DNA from: Flavobacteriaceae bacterium
GTDB lineage: Bacteria; Bacteroidota; Bacteroidia; Flavobacteriales; Flavobacteriaceae
Direction of reading: 5' to 3'
NCBI GenBank assembly: GCA_947456955.1
Contig: CANGTQ010000001.1
Coordinates: 62,001-126,000 of the forward strand
DNA: 64,000 nt
The position numbers were made by a program, and so were the translations under genes. The notes beneath the pieces were generated by a model, which searched no databases, had not been told where the DNA came from, and worked only from the letters and a program-made list of their open reading frames with translations. This document shows positions 1 through 8,263 of the stretch, piece after piece (within the stretch, counting starts at the first letter, position 1; each line of letters starts with the position of its first letter).

Positions 1-1300
1 CGGAATATTTCAATAGTATTTTCCACCATTTAACATCGTTGTCTAAAATGTGTCGCAATGTATTCAACATCAAAGCACCTTTCTCGTACATATCAGTTGA
101 GCCTTGCTTATTGACTCCATAAGGACCAATTATCGGGCTGGTATTATCAATATTTCCTTTACAGCCGTTTATATATTGTTGTCCTTTTTCATAACCATAT
201 TGGCATTCAACATAAACAGCTTCAGTATAGGTAGTAAATCCTTCGTGTATCCACATGTCAGCACTGTCTTTGGATGTAATGCTATTTCCAAACCATTCGT
301 GCCCACTTTCGTGAATGATTATGAAGTCAAAAAGCAACCCAATCCCGGTTTGAGATCTATCGGTTCCTAAATATCCTTTTACATATTTATTGCCATAAGC
401 CACAGCACTTTGGTGTTCCATACCTAAATAAGGAGTCTCAACCAATTTGTATCCGTCATACGCAAAAGGATAGGGGCCAAATTTACTCTGAAAACAATCC
501 ATCATAGGTTTTACTTCTTCAAAATGAACTCGAGCTTTGGCTTCATTTTCACGTAAAACAAAGTAATCTAAATCTAGTCCCTTATATTTTTCATGAATTT
601 TAACATAATCGCCAATGTTTACGGTTACCGAATAAGTGTTTATTGTGTAATTAACTTCCCAATCCCATCGTGTATATCCATTTTTTAAATCTACGCTACC
701 CATGTATCTTCCGTTGGATACATTCATCAATCCATTTGGAACGGCTACTTTTATCGTTGCACCAAAATCGGGTTCATCACTTTGCGAATCTTTGCATGGA
801 TACCACAAACTAGCTCCGGTTCCTTGGCAAGCCACTCCAACCCAATCTTTTCCTTGTCTATCTTTTGTAAATACAAAGCCACCATCCCAAGGCGCATTTT
901 TGGCAATTATCGGTTTTCCGGAATAATAAAAACGAATTGTTTTTCCTTTATTTCCAATATTTTGCAACGCTTCAGGGAAATCAATAAATACGGCATTAAA
1001 TTCTCTTTTATAGGTAAGTTTTTTAGAGTCGTATATAATGGAATCTACTTCCATATTTTCAAATAAATCAAGTTGGATCACATCACTTTTTCCTTCCATT
1101 CCGAAAGTGATATCGTTATAACCAACAATATATTTTTTTTCGGGATTTATTTTAATGTTTAAATCATAATGTAACACATTAAAGCAAGTTCGTTCCGGAC
1201 GAAGCCCACCTTGTAATGTATCTTTTCTTGTGAATGTTTCTTGAGAGGAAAGAATGTAAGAACTGCAAATTATAAATAAGGTTACAATTATTTTTTTCAT
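1..1300 (-). CDS. M1 family zinc aminopeptidase, C-terminus cut off by window edge
   Basis: Secreted zinc metallopeptidase of the M1 (aminopeptidase N / leukotriene A4 hydrolase-like) family, probably trimming peptides in the periplasm or outside. The gene starts at the ATG complementary to 1298-1300, and about 433 residues are visible before the window ends. A signal peptide (MKKIIVTLFIICSSY..., ending near SSQ) opens the protein. The zinc site is clear: HESGH at residues 330-334 and the third ligand Glu353 in WIHEGF, the exact HExxH-18-E spacing of M1. An LGMEHQ stretch stands where the family has its GxMEN substrate loop, a slight variant. The C-terminal part lies outside the window. Confidence 0.9.
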   Translation of the reverse strand, partial: MKKIIVTLFIICSSYILSSQETFTRKDTLQGGLRPERTCFNVLHYDLNIKINPEKKYIVGYNDITFGMEGKSDVIQLDLFENMEVDSIIYDSKKLTYKREFNAVFIDFPEALQNIGNKGKTIRFYYSGKPIIAKNAPWDGGFVFTKDRQGKDWVGVACQGTGASLWYPCKDSQSDEPDFGATIKVAVPNGLMNVSNGRYMGSVDLKNGYTRWDWEVNYTINTYSVTVNIGDYVKIHEKYKGLDLDYFVLRENEAKARVHFEEVKPMMDCFQSKFGPYPFAYDGYKLVETPYLGMEHQSAVAYGNKYVKGYLGTDRSQTGIGLLFDFIIIHESGHEWFGNSITSKDSADMWIHEGFTTYTEAVYVECQYGYEKGQQYINGCKGNIDNTSPIIGPYGVNKQGSTDMYEKGALMLNTLRHILDNDVKWWKILLKYS

Positions 1301-1338
1301 AGAAATCGAATAAAATATTTTGAAATATTTGTTTAATA

Positions 1339-1770
1339 TTATTCGTTCAAAATAAGTTTCAAATTAGCAATCCAGAAAATTTCAGATTTGTAAAATTGAA
1401 GCGATGTTGGCACTACTTTTTCACTAGTATCACGTGGTGATTTTTTGATTAGACGCGCTGTTGACCCAGAAAAATTCAATGTATGTTTTTCATCTAAATC
1501 CGTTTTCTCGGTAGTGAACTTTATAATTTTATTTTCTACTTTCCAAGTGCCTTTTCCATAATTATATTTATCATGTTCTCCTCTTGTGTCTAAAAGCTTT
1601 TGAAAACTGGTAAATTGAAATGTATTATCAGTATTTAAATGAAGTGTATAATCAAGTATGCTAGCGTCTTTCCCTTCTAAATGTAAAATATAAGTTCCAG
1701 CATAATTTTCTGTTTGAGCCGAAAGACTAAAACCTATGGTTATTATAAGTAAAAGGAATAATTTTTTCAT
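1339..1770 (-). CDS. Small secreted protein, lipocalin-like, unknown function
   Basis: A 143-residue protein with a signal peptide (MKKLFLLLIITIGFSLSAQ) and a short beta-rich mature part. A YAGTYIL start and alternating hydrophobic strands such as GTWKVENKIIKF recall small lipocalin-like or NlpE-like beta-barrel domains, but I do not recognise a family. It lies 19 bases downstream of the acyl-CoA carboxylase gene on the same strand, so it may be co-transcribed, and it ends 38 bases before the M1 peptidase start. No cysteine pair or lipobox is visible, so it should be soluble in the periplasm or exported. Confidence 0.7.
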   Translation of the reverse strand: MKKLFLLLIITIGFSLSAQTENYAGTYILHLEGKDASILDYTLHLNTDNTFQFTSFQKLLDTRGEHDKYNYGKGTWKVENKIIKFTTEKTDLDEKHTLNFSGSTARLIKKSPRDTSEKVVPTSLQFYKSEIFWIANLKLILNE

Positions 1771-1789
1771 TTGAAATACTTATAAAAAT

Positions 1790-3418
1790 TTATACCTGTA
1801 TCACACCCAAATTAAACTTCTTCTCAATCGGAGCATGATTAGCAGCTTCAATTCCCATCGAAATCCAGGTGCGAGTTTCTAATGGATCAATAATGGCGTC
1901 TGTCCATAAACGTGAAGCTGCGTAATAAGGAGAAACTTGCGCATCATAACGCGCTTTGATTTTATCGAATAACTCTTGTTCTACTTTTTCGTCTACAGTT
2001 TCACCTTTTGCTTTTAAGGAAGATGCTTCAATTTGCGCCAATACTTTTGCGGCTTGTGTTCCGCCCATTACGGCAAGTTCAGCACTTGGCCAGGCAAAAA
2101 TTAATCTTGGATCGTAGGCTTTTCCACACATAGCATAATTTCCAGCACCATAGGAATTTCCGACGATCACAGTAAATTTAGGTACAACCGAATTGGAAAC
2201 CGCATTCACCATTTTGGCTCCGTCTTTGATTATTCCGCCATGCTCTGATTTGCTTCCAACCATAAATCCGGTAACGTCTTGCACAAATACTAATGGTATC
2301 TTCTTTTGATTACAATTCGCAATAAATCGTGTGGCTTTATCTGCAGAATCAGAATAAATTACACCACCAAACTGGATTTCTCCTTTTTTGGTTTTGGAAA
2401 CCGTACGATGATTGGCTATAATTCCAACGGCCCAACCATCAATTCTGGCGTAACAAGTGATGATGGATTTTCCGTAATCGGGTTTGTACATATCCATTTC
2501 AGAATTATCAACCAAGCGCTTGATGATTTCCATCATGTCATATTGGTCGCTTCTTGATTTTGGAATAATTCCATAGATATCTTCTTCTTTCAAGGCTGGT
2601 TTTTTTGGAGTTTCTCTATTAAAACCGGCTTTTTCATAATCACCAATTTTTCCGACGATACTTTTTATTCTATCCAATGAGTCTTTATCGTCTTTGGCTT
2701 TATAATCGGTAACGCCTGAGATTTCGCAATGCGTAGTGGCACCACCAAGGGATTCATTATCGATGTTTTCTCCAATCGCAGCTTTAACTAAATAACTTCC
2801 GGCAAGGAAAATACTTCCGGTTTTATCTACAATCATGGCTTCATCACTCATAATAGGAAGATAGGCGCCACCGGCAACACAACTTCCCATAACAGCTGCA
2901 ATTTGGGTAATTCCCATGCTGCTCATGATGGCATTGTTTCTGAATATGCGTCCGAAATGTTCTTTGTCGGGAAAAATTTCATCCTGCATTGGTAAATACA
3001 CTCCGGCAGAATCAACCAAATAAATTATTGGCAATCGATTCTCCATAGCAATTTCCTGAGCACGTAGATTCTTTTTGGCTGTAATAGGAAACCAAGCTCC
3101 TGCTTTAACGGTAGCATCATTGGCAACAACAATACATTGTTTTCCTTTGATATATCCCATTTTTACGACAACACCGCCAGAAGGACAGCCACCATGTTCG
3201 GCATACATTCCATCTCCAACAAAAGCTCCAATCTCGATGCTTTTTGCTTTCGCATCTAGCAAATAATCGATACGTTCGCGCGCTGTCATTTTGCCTTCGG
3301 CATGAAGTTTTTCAATGCGCTTTTCGCCACCGCCAACTCTTACTTTGGCAAAACGTTGCTTTAAATCGGTGAGTAAAAGTTTGTTGTGATCTTCGTTTTT
3401 ATTGAAGTTGATGTCCAT
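1790..3418 (-). CDS. Acyl-CoA carboxylase carboxyltransferase (beta) subunit
   Basis: Carboxyltransferase subunit of a biotin-dependent acyl-CoA carboxylase of the propionyl-/methylcrotonyl-CoA carboxylase type. It transfers carboxylate from carboxybiotin to an acyl-CoA in the cytoplasm. The 542-residue length matches the methylcrotonyl-CoA carboxylase beta subunit, and both crotonase-fold halves are present. These include a GSCVAGGAYLP oxyanion turn in the N-terminal half and GNSYGAGNYAMCGKAY with FAWPSAELAVMGG in the C-terminal half. No biotin carboxylase gene is next to it, so the partner subunit must be elsewhere. Propionyl-CoA carboxylase is the main alternative; leucine degradation is my preferred role from length and motif style. 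Confidence 0.9.
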   Translation of the reverse strand: MDINFNKNEDHNKLLLTDLKQRFAKVRVGGGEKRIEKLHAEGKMTARERIDYLLDAKAKSIEIGAFVGDGMYAEHGGCPSGGVVVKMGYIKGKQCIVVANDATVKAGAWFPITAKKNLRAQEIAMENRLPIIYLVDSAGVYLPMQDEIFPDKEHFGRIFRNNAIMSSMGITQIAAVMGSCVAGGAYLPIMSDEAMIVDKTGSIFLAGSYLVKAAIGENIDNESLGGATTHCEISGVTDYKAKDDKDSLDRIKSIVGKIGDYEKAGFNRETPKKPALKEEDIYGIIPKSRSDQYDMMEIIKRLVDNSEMDMYKPDYGKSIITCYARIDGWAVGIIANHRTVSKTKKGEIQFGGVIYSDSADKATRFIANCNQKKIPLVFVQDVTGFMVGSKSEHGGIIKDGAKMVNAVSNSVVPKFTVIVGNSYGAGNYAMCGKAYDPRLIFAWPSAELAVMGGTQAAKVLAQIEASSLKAKGETVDEKVEQELFDKIKARYDAQVSPYYAASRLWTDAIIDPLETRTWISMGIEAANHAPIEKKFNLGVIQV

Positions 3419-3541
3419 GGCTGTTTTTATTTTTTATATCGCTGAATTAAGCATTAAATATATTTCCGAATGTCCACTGGGAATTTATTTTGCTATCGCT
3501 TCATACAGTTCGAATTGCGTTCTCGAGTCTTCTCTTTATAG

Positions 3542-3549
3542 CAAATGTA
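3542..3549 (-). promoter_or_regulatory. -7 element for the acyl-CoA carboxylase gene
   Basis: Read leftward this is TACATTTG, matching the Bacteroidetes -7 consensus TAnnTTTG, 124 bases upstream of the carboxylase start. A TTTG lies about 24 bases further upstream, a little longer than the usual spacing. The rest of the 288-base gap between the carboxylase and the divergent DUF47 gene shows nothing else that I recognise. Confidence 0.45.
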
Positions 3550-3676
3550 GTGCGTTTAGTGTGTGCTAAATTACAAAAACGTTTTCAATAAGATAAATAT
3601 GTATGATTTGAAATTGCAATTCAATAAAAAAAAGACCTATTTTTGATTAGTTAATATTCACTTAACATTAGAAAAA

Positions 3677-3684
3677 TACATTTG
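3677..3684 (+). promoter_or_regulatory. -7 element for the DUF47-Pit operon
   Basis: TACATTTG matches TAnnTTTG and lies 22 bases upstream of the DUF47 start codon, as expected for a short leader. No well-spaced TTG -33 element is obvious. Confidence 0.5.
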
Positions 3685-3706
3685 CATCATATTAAATAGT
3701 AAAAAA

Positions 3707-4348
3707 ATGACTCTTAACAATATTTTCCAGTTTTTAGTTCCAAAGGATAAAAAGTTCTTTCCGTTGTTCGAACAAGCTGCCGCTGGTTTAATTTTATTGG
3801 CAGAAACACTCCATGAAGCAGTAAATGCTCCCAAAACGGAGAGAGAGGATTACTTTAGAAAAATAGAAGAACTTGAAGCTGAAATAGAAGAGATTACCCA
3901 TAAAACACATTTAGAATTAAGTAGAAATTTTATCACTCCATTTGACAGAGAAGATATTCATTCGCTAATTAAAGCTATGGATAATGTTGCCGATAATATG
4001 CATGGTGCTGCAAGCAGAATGCGTTTGTATCAAGTAGAAAAAATCACAAAATCAATCCGTAAATTAACAGAAATTAATCTGGAAGCCTGTCAGTTAATAG
4101 GTGTTGGAATTAAAGAATTGAAGGTGATGAACCACAGAGCCATTAAGGAAAACTGTAAAAAAATTAACAAATTAGAAAGCAAGGCTGATTCGGTTTTTGA
4201 TAAAGCAGTTGCAGATATTTTTGAAAATGAAGTAGATGCTAAAAACGTTATAAAATACAAAGAAGTGCTTTCGGCTTTGGAAATGGCATCTGACAAGTGT
4301 AAAAGTGTTTCGAATGTAATGGAACAAATATCAGTGAAACACTCTTAA
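3707..4348 (+). CDS. DUF47 / PhoU-like phosphate transport regulator
   Basis: A 213-residue, all-helical cytoplasmic protein of the DUF47 family, structurally related to PhoU. It is rich in Glu/Lys helices and carries the family's E-E-D pattern in EREDYFRKIEELEAEIEEITHK and the later FDREDIHSLIKAMDNVADNMHGAA. DUF47 proteins are found next to Pit-type phosphate permeases and are thought to control them. Here the permease gene begins 17 bases downstream, so the two form an operon. It probably modulates phosphate uptake rather than transporting anything itself. Confidence 0.9.
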   Translation: MTLNNIFQFLVPKDKKFFPLFEQAAAGLILLAETLHEAVNAPKTEREDYFRKIEELEAEIEEITHKTHLELSRNFITPFDREDIHSLIKAMDNVADNMHGAASRMRLYQVEKITKSIRKLTEINLEACQLIGVGIKELKVMNHRAIKENCKKINKLESKADSVFDKAVADIFENEVDAKNVIKYKEVLSALEMASDKCKSVSNVMEQISVKHS

Positions 4349-4364
4349 ACTGAACACTAATCAT

Positions 4365-5720
4365 ATGACATTACTAATTGTTATTATCATTCTTGCATTA
4401 ATCTTTGATTACATTAATGGTTTTCACGATGCAGCAAATTCAATTGCTACTATTGTTGCAACAAAAGTATTAACTCCTTTTCAAGCTGTTTTTTGGGCAG
4501 CATTTTTTAACTTCCTGGCATATTGGGTTTTTGGATTTGGTGTTGCCGATACGGTTGCTAAAACGGCCAAAACAGACAGTATAAATTTGACGGTTATTTT
4601 AGCTGGAGTTATTGCAGCTATCGTGTGGAATTTAATTACCTGGTGGAAAGGAATTCCTTCTTCCTCTTCACATACTTTAATTGGTGGATTTGCCGGAGCG
4701 GCTATTGCTCACGCCATTTCTCAACACGGTATTTCTGATTATTCTGTGGTTGAAGATGGTGTACAAGTAACAAAACATTGGTATAATATTGTAAATTGGT
4801 ATAAACCAGGCGAAAATGGAGAATTGCCTTCGGGAGTTTCTGTCATTATTGCTTTTATTGTTTTAGCTCCTCTATTAGGAATGATTATTTCGTATTTAAT
4901 TTCTTTGTGGTTAATGTATTCTTCTAAAAAAAGTATCTACCCCAAATTATTCACGGTTTTATTAATGCTATTGGTTTTGTGGTTTTTGTCATCTGTATTA
5001 GTGGGTTATGATGAAATTAAAAAACCAAGATTTGAAAGTCCAATTTGGAGTACAATTTTTGAACCTTCAAATATTAAATGGACTTTAGTAGCTATAATAT
5101 TTTATAGCATAGCAATATTTAATCTAATATTCAGCAGTTTACCAACATCAAAAGCAGAAAACGTATTGAAAAAAATGCAGTTATTATCTTCGGCCTCTTT
5201 TAGTTTAGGTCACGGAGGAAATGATTCGCAAAAGGTCATGGGAATCATAGCAGCTGCAGTGGCTGTTTATTTAAATACGCATCCAAATGCAAATATGTCA
5301 TTTGGCTGGTTAGATTTGAACGTGGTGTTGCCATCTGAAAAAGATGGAGTAAAAATTGAAGGTGTAATGCCTTCATGGATTCCGTTAACTTGTTATACTG
5401 TTATCGCTTTAGGAACTTTGAGTGGTGGATGGAAAATTGTAAAAACCATGGGTTCAAAAATTACAAAAGTTACTGCTTTTGAAGGTGTTGTAGCCGAATC
5501 AGCCGGAGCTCTGACATTATTCATTACAGAGCATTTTAAAATTCCGGTATCAACAACTCATACCATTACAGGTTCAATTATTGGGGTAGGAGTTACCAAA
5601 AGAGTTTCCGCAGTTCGATGGGGAGTTACCGTTAAGCTCCTTTGGGCTTGGGTGTTAACTATACCAGTTTCCGCTATTTTAGCTGCATTTGTATACTATG
5701 TATTAACTGTATTTATTTGA
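4365..5720 (+). CDS. Pit-family inorganic phosphate transporter
   Basis: A 451-residue inner-membrane inorganic phosphate permease (PiT family), driven by the proton or sodium gradient. The two inverted halves each carry the family signature. The first half has DYINGFHDAANSIATIVAT near the N-terminus followed by GIPSSSSHTLIGGFAGAA. The second has SLGHGGNDSQKVMGI, then KIPVSTTHTITGSIIGVGVTKR. Roughly ten membrane helices can be read. The central soluble loop is short. It is the second gene of the DUF47-Pit operon and is followed by a Rho-independent terminator. Confidence 0.93.
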   Translation: MTLLIVIIILALIFDYINGFHDAANSIATIVATKVLTPFQAVFWAAFFNFLAYWVFGFGVADTVAKTAKTDSINLTVILAGVIAAIVWNLITWWKGIPSSSSHTLIGGFAGAAIAHAISQHGISDYSVVEDGVQVTKHWYNIVNWYKPGENGELPSGVSVIIAFIVLAPLLGMIISYLISLWLMYSSKKSIYPKLFTVLLMLLVLWFLSSVLVGYDEIKKPRFESPIWSTIFEPSNIKWTLVAIIFYSIAIFNLIFSSLPTSKAENVLKKMQLLSSASFSLGHGGNDSQKVMGIIAAAVAVYLNTHPNANMSFGWLDLNVVLPSEKDGVKIEGVMPSWIPLTCYTVIALGTLSGGWKIVKTMGSKITKVTAFEGVVAESAGALTLFITEHFKIPVSTTHTITGSIIGVGVTKRVSAVRWGVTVKLLWAWVLTIPVSAILAAFVYYVLTVFI

Positions 5721-5794
5721 ATATAAATCTTTTTTTAAAAGTATTGGTTTTTAAATCCAACAACTATTTTTCAGTAAAAGACATCGAATTAATT

Positions 5795-5822
5795 AAACCG
5801 ATAAATAATCTATCGGTTTTTT
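5795..5822. terminator. Bidirectional hairpin terminator after the Pit gene
   Basis: Stem AAACCGATA / TATCGGTTT with a 7-base loop, followed on the plus strand by a run of T. The opposite strand has AAACCGATA... followed by TTTAATT, so it could also end the leftward RNA proposed just to its right. Confidence 0.75.
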
Positions 5823-5919
5823 CAGAATCATAAAATCCCGCATCCGCATAAAATACAAAAGTCGATCTGGAGCGATCGACTAGTGCGGTGAGGTGTAACT
5901 TCCTTTCGGAATCCTCGAT
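5823..5919 (-). ncRNA. Candidate structured small RNA, class unassigned
   Basis: Between two converging genes lies a GC-richer island that folds strongly on the leftward strand. From the right there is an inner hairpin GAGG-ATTCC-GAAA-GGAAG-TTACA-CCTC, then CCGCA, a 7-bp hairpin GTCGATC-GCTCCA-GATCGAC, and a matching TGCGG; the 5' GCATC can also pair with a 3' GATGC. A perfect -7 element (TATATTTG, 5921-5928) stands immediately upstream, with the same TATATTTGCA context as the tRNA gene in this window. The leftward transcript could end at the hairpin at 5795-5822. No reading frame fits. Flavo-1 or another Bacteroidetes RNA family is possible, but I cannot assign one from memory. Confidence 0.5.
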
Positions 5920-5920
5920 G

Positions 5921-5928
5921 CAAATATA
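5921..5928 (-). promoter_or_regulatory. -7 element upstream of the candidate small RNA
   Basis: Read leftward it is TATATTTG, an exact match to TAnnTTTG. It faces away from the LpxD paralogue at 6032-7027 and toward the folded island, where no protein gene lies on that strand. I found no convincing TTG -33 partner. Confidence 0.45.
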
Positions 5929-5929
5929 T

Positions 5930-6031
5930 ATTTTAATTATGAGTTTTGAATTATGAGGTATAAGTTATTTTCAAAAAAAAACTTTGCGTTTCAAGCTATA
6001 CAATTCATAACTCATAATTTATAATTCATAA
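5930..6031. repeat. AT-rich inverted and direct repeats (AATTCATAA / TTATGAATT words)
   Basis: A 100-base stretch built of the words AATTATGAG, CTCATAATT, TTATAATT and CATAATTAT, present in both orientations on either side of TTTCAAAAAAAAAC. It can fold into a long weak hairpin at the 3' end of the LpxD paralogue. Similar word-like intergenic repeats occur elsewhere in the window. It may act as a terminator or be a passive repeat. Confidence 0.45.
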
Positions 6032-7027
6032 TTATTTTGAGTCTTTTGCCAATCTTTTTAAAATGGCCCATTGTTTCAAGGCATCACGAGCATCAACAGC
6101 TGGGTAACCAAGCACTACTTTTCCTGCTTCTACATCGGCAGCAACACCAGAACCTGCGCCAACTATAGCTCTGTCTCCGATAGTAAGATGATCTTTTATT
6201 GAAGCGCTTCCGCCAATCATTACGCCATTTCCTAATGTTACCGAACCAGCTAAGCCTGAGTTTCCTGCCATAATGCAAAATTTTCCTAATTTAGAATTAT
6301 GTCCAATTTGTACTAAGTTATCAATCTTGCAACCATCACCAAGAACAGTAGAACTGAATTTACCTCTATCAACGCAAGAGTTAGCACCAATTTCAACATT
6401 GTTTCCAATAGTTACGTTTCCGATTTGTGGAATTTTCACCAAGCCTTTTTCAGGGCATGGTCTGAAACCAAAGCCATCAGCACCAATGGTACAATTGGGG
6501 TGTAAAATGCAATAAGAACCAATGTGACAACGTTCTCTGATTACAGCTCCAGGCCAAATTGTAGTATTTTTTCCAATACTACATTCATCAAGAATAGTGA
6601 CATTAGGATAAATAGTAACATTTTCTCCAAGTTGAACATTAGGACCAATGTAACAACCCGCACCAATTCGGATTCCATTTCCAATAGTTACCGATTTATC
6701 GATTACAGCAGTTGGATGAATGTCAATATCAAAAACGGGTGGAGCAGGTGCAAAGAGCTCCAAGACTTGCGACATCGCTAAATCGGCATTTTTAACTTTT
6801 ATAAAAGCCCTGTTTTCTCCAGGTTCAATAGAAATATCTTGATTCACAACAGCAACACATGCTTTGGAAGTTGCCCAAAACTTTTCATACTTTTTGCTTC
6901 CAATAAAAGAAATTTCAGTTTCTGTTGCTACTTCCAGTTGTTCTGGAGCTGTAATTTTACAGGATGTTGCACCAACAATTTCGCCTTGTAAAACATCGTT
7001 TATTTCCTGAATAGTATAGGAACTCAT
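6032..7027 (-). CDS. LpxD-type UDP-3-O-acylglucosamine N-acyltransferase (paralogue 1)
   Basis: A 331-residue left-handed beta-helix acyltransferase of the LpxD family, which adds the N-linked hydroxyacyl chain in lipid A synthesis. An N-terminal LpxD uridine-binding-like domain (about residues 1-95) is followed by hexapeptide repeats (for example IGNGIRIGAGCYIGPNVQLGENVTI). The catalytic-His region reads IDNLVQIGHN, and GADGFGF matches the family loop. It stands alone, far from the lpxD-lpxC/fabZ-lpxA cluster at 50.6 kb, so it is probably not the main LpxD. Whether it acts on the lipid A precursor or another acyl-sugar cannot be told from sequence. Confidence 0.85.
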   Translation of the reverse strand: MSSYTIQEINDVLQGEIVGATSCKITAPEQLEVATETEISFIGSKKYEKFWATSKACVAVVNQDISIEPGENRAFIKVKNADLAMSQVLELFAPAPPVFDIDIHPTAVIDKSVTIGNGIRIGAGCYIGPNVQLGENVTIYPNVTILDECSIGKNTTIWPGAVIRERCHIGSYCILHPNCTIGADGFGFRPCPEKGLVKIPQIGNVTIGNNVEIGANSCVDRGKFSSTVLGDGCKIDNLVQIGHNSKLGKFCIMAGNSGLAGSVTLGNGVMIGGSASIKDHLTIGDRAIVGAGSGVAADVEAGKVVLGYPAVDARDALKQWAILKRLAKDSK

Positions 7028-7107
7028 ATCTAGATTGTCTTTTGATTATTTCTCAAATTAAGTTAAATGAATTTGAATATCCAACAATATTAACTTAAAA
7101 CTGCTAA

Positions 7108-7139
7108 CTGAGACTGCGACTTGCCTGCCAGCAGGCTGA
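7108..7139. repeat. Short intergenic repeat (ACTGCGAC plus TGCCTGCC-AGCAGGC hairpin)
   Basis: GAGACTGCGAC is followed by the near-palindrome TTGCCTGCCAGCAGGC directly at the prfB stop. A cognate element (CTGTCTGCCTACAGGCAGG) lies after the ResB-CcsA gene near 45762, and ACTGCGACTG words occur near 15633 and 54613. It looks like a dispersed short element placed at gene ends. Confidence 0.5.
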
Positions 7140-8235
7140 TTACTCCTCTTTCTGTCCCATCATCATTAAATAGGCTTTCAAAAATTTATCAATATTGCCG
7201 TTCATTACACCATCAACATCGCTCGTTTCATAACCAGTGCGCACGTCTTTAACCAATTTATAAGGTTGCATCACATAGTTTCTGATTTGCGAACCCCATT
7301 CAATTTTCATTTTACCAGCTTCGATATCGGCACGTTGGGCTTGCTGTTTTTTGAGTTCAATTTCATACAACTGCGAACGTAACATTTGCATCGCTCTTTG
7401 TCTATTGTCTTGTTGCGAACGCGTTTCCGAACACTGAATTTGTATCCCGGTTGGTTTGTGTACCAATTGGACTTTTGTTTCTACTTTGTTTACATTCTGT
7501 CCACCGGCACCACTTGATCGCGAAGTCGTAATCTCAATATCAGCCGGATTAATATCAATCTGTATACTGTCATCAACCAACGGATATACATAAACCGAAG
7601 CAAAAGAGGTATGTCGTTTTGCATTACTGTCAAAAGGAGAAATACGCACAAGTCGATGTACGCCGTTTTCGCCTTTCAAATAGCCAAAGGAATATTCGCC
7701 TTCAAACTCCAAAGTCACCGTTTTTATTCCGGCTACATCGCCTTCCTGAAAGTTAAGTTCTTTTATTTTATACCCTTCTTTTTCGCCCCACATCATATAC
7801 ATCCGCATAAGCATTGAAGCCCAATCGCAACTTTCTGTACCGCCTGCGCCTGCCGTAATCTGTACAACAGCGCTTAATTTATCGCCTTCATCAGAAAGCA
7901 TGTTTCGGAATTCTAGATTTTCGATATGCGTATTGGTAAGTTCATAATGCGCATCCAATTCTTCTTCGGAAGCATCTCCCTCTTTGAAAAATTCGAAAAT
8001 GATTTGAAGTTCTTCAGCCATAGCATTGCCTTTTTCAAAATCTTCTACCCATTTTTTCTTTGAGCGTAAGTTTTGAACAATAGCTTCAGCCTCTTTTGGA
8101 TTGTTCCAAAAGTTGGGCGCAAAAGTCTTTTCTTCCTCGTTAGTAATCTCTATAAGTTTGGCATCAATGTCAAAGATACCTCCTCAACGCACCAAGGCGC
8201 TCCACAATACCTTTTATTTGTTCGGTATTTGTCAT
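7140..8235 (-). CDS. prfB: Peptide chain release factor 2 with programmed +1 frameshift
   Basis: Release factor 2 ends translation at UGA and UAA codons. The coding sequence begins at the ATG complementary to 8233-8235, and 21 codons are read to CTT, where an in-frame TGA (8170-8172) follows. Shifting +1 there continues as [15 protein letters not shown] into the long frame, giving 364 residues, the normal RF2 length. The slippery CTT-TGA-C is preceded by AGGAGG, the classic autoregulatory arrangement. The long frame holds the GGQ motif ([13 protein letters not shown]) and the SPF tripeptide ([15 protein letters not shown]) that reads UGA. A gene call starting at 8021 would miss about 70 residues. 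Confidence 0.95.
8169..8184 (-). promoter_or_regulatory. prfB: Programmed +1 frameshift site of prfB
   Basis: Reads AGGAGGTATCTTTGAC leftward: a Shine-Dalgarno-like AGGAGG, a short spacer, the slip codon CTT, then TGA C. When RF2 is scarce, slow termination at TGA lets the ribosome shift +1, so RF2 controls its own synthesis. It stands out because ordinary genes in this window carry almost no Shine-Dalgarno sequences. Confidence 0.95.
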
Positions 8236-8263
8236 AAATAATGTAGTTTTGTGTTACGATTGA

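Noticed and set aside
1..1300. Plus-strand frames at 104, 702 and 782
   Set aside because: They are antisense to the M1 peptidase, which shows a complete zinc site on the minus strand.
5823..5919. Signal recognition particle RNA for the folded island
   Set aside because: The GAAA-capped hairpin lacks the GGAAGCAGCC-type SRP core, and the symmetric-loop bases do not align.
7140..8021. prfB read as a 293-residue protein starting at 8021
   Set aside because: Upstream sequence holds the real start and the programmed frameshift; the shorter form lacks part of domain 1.
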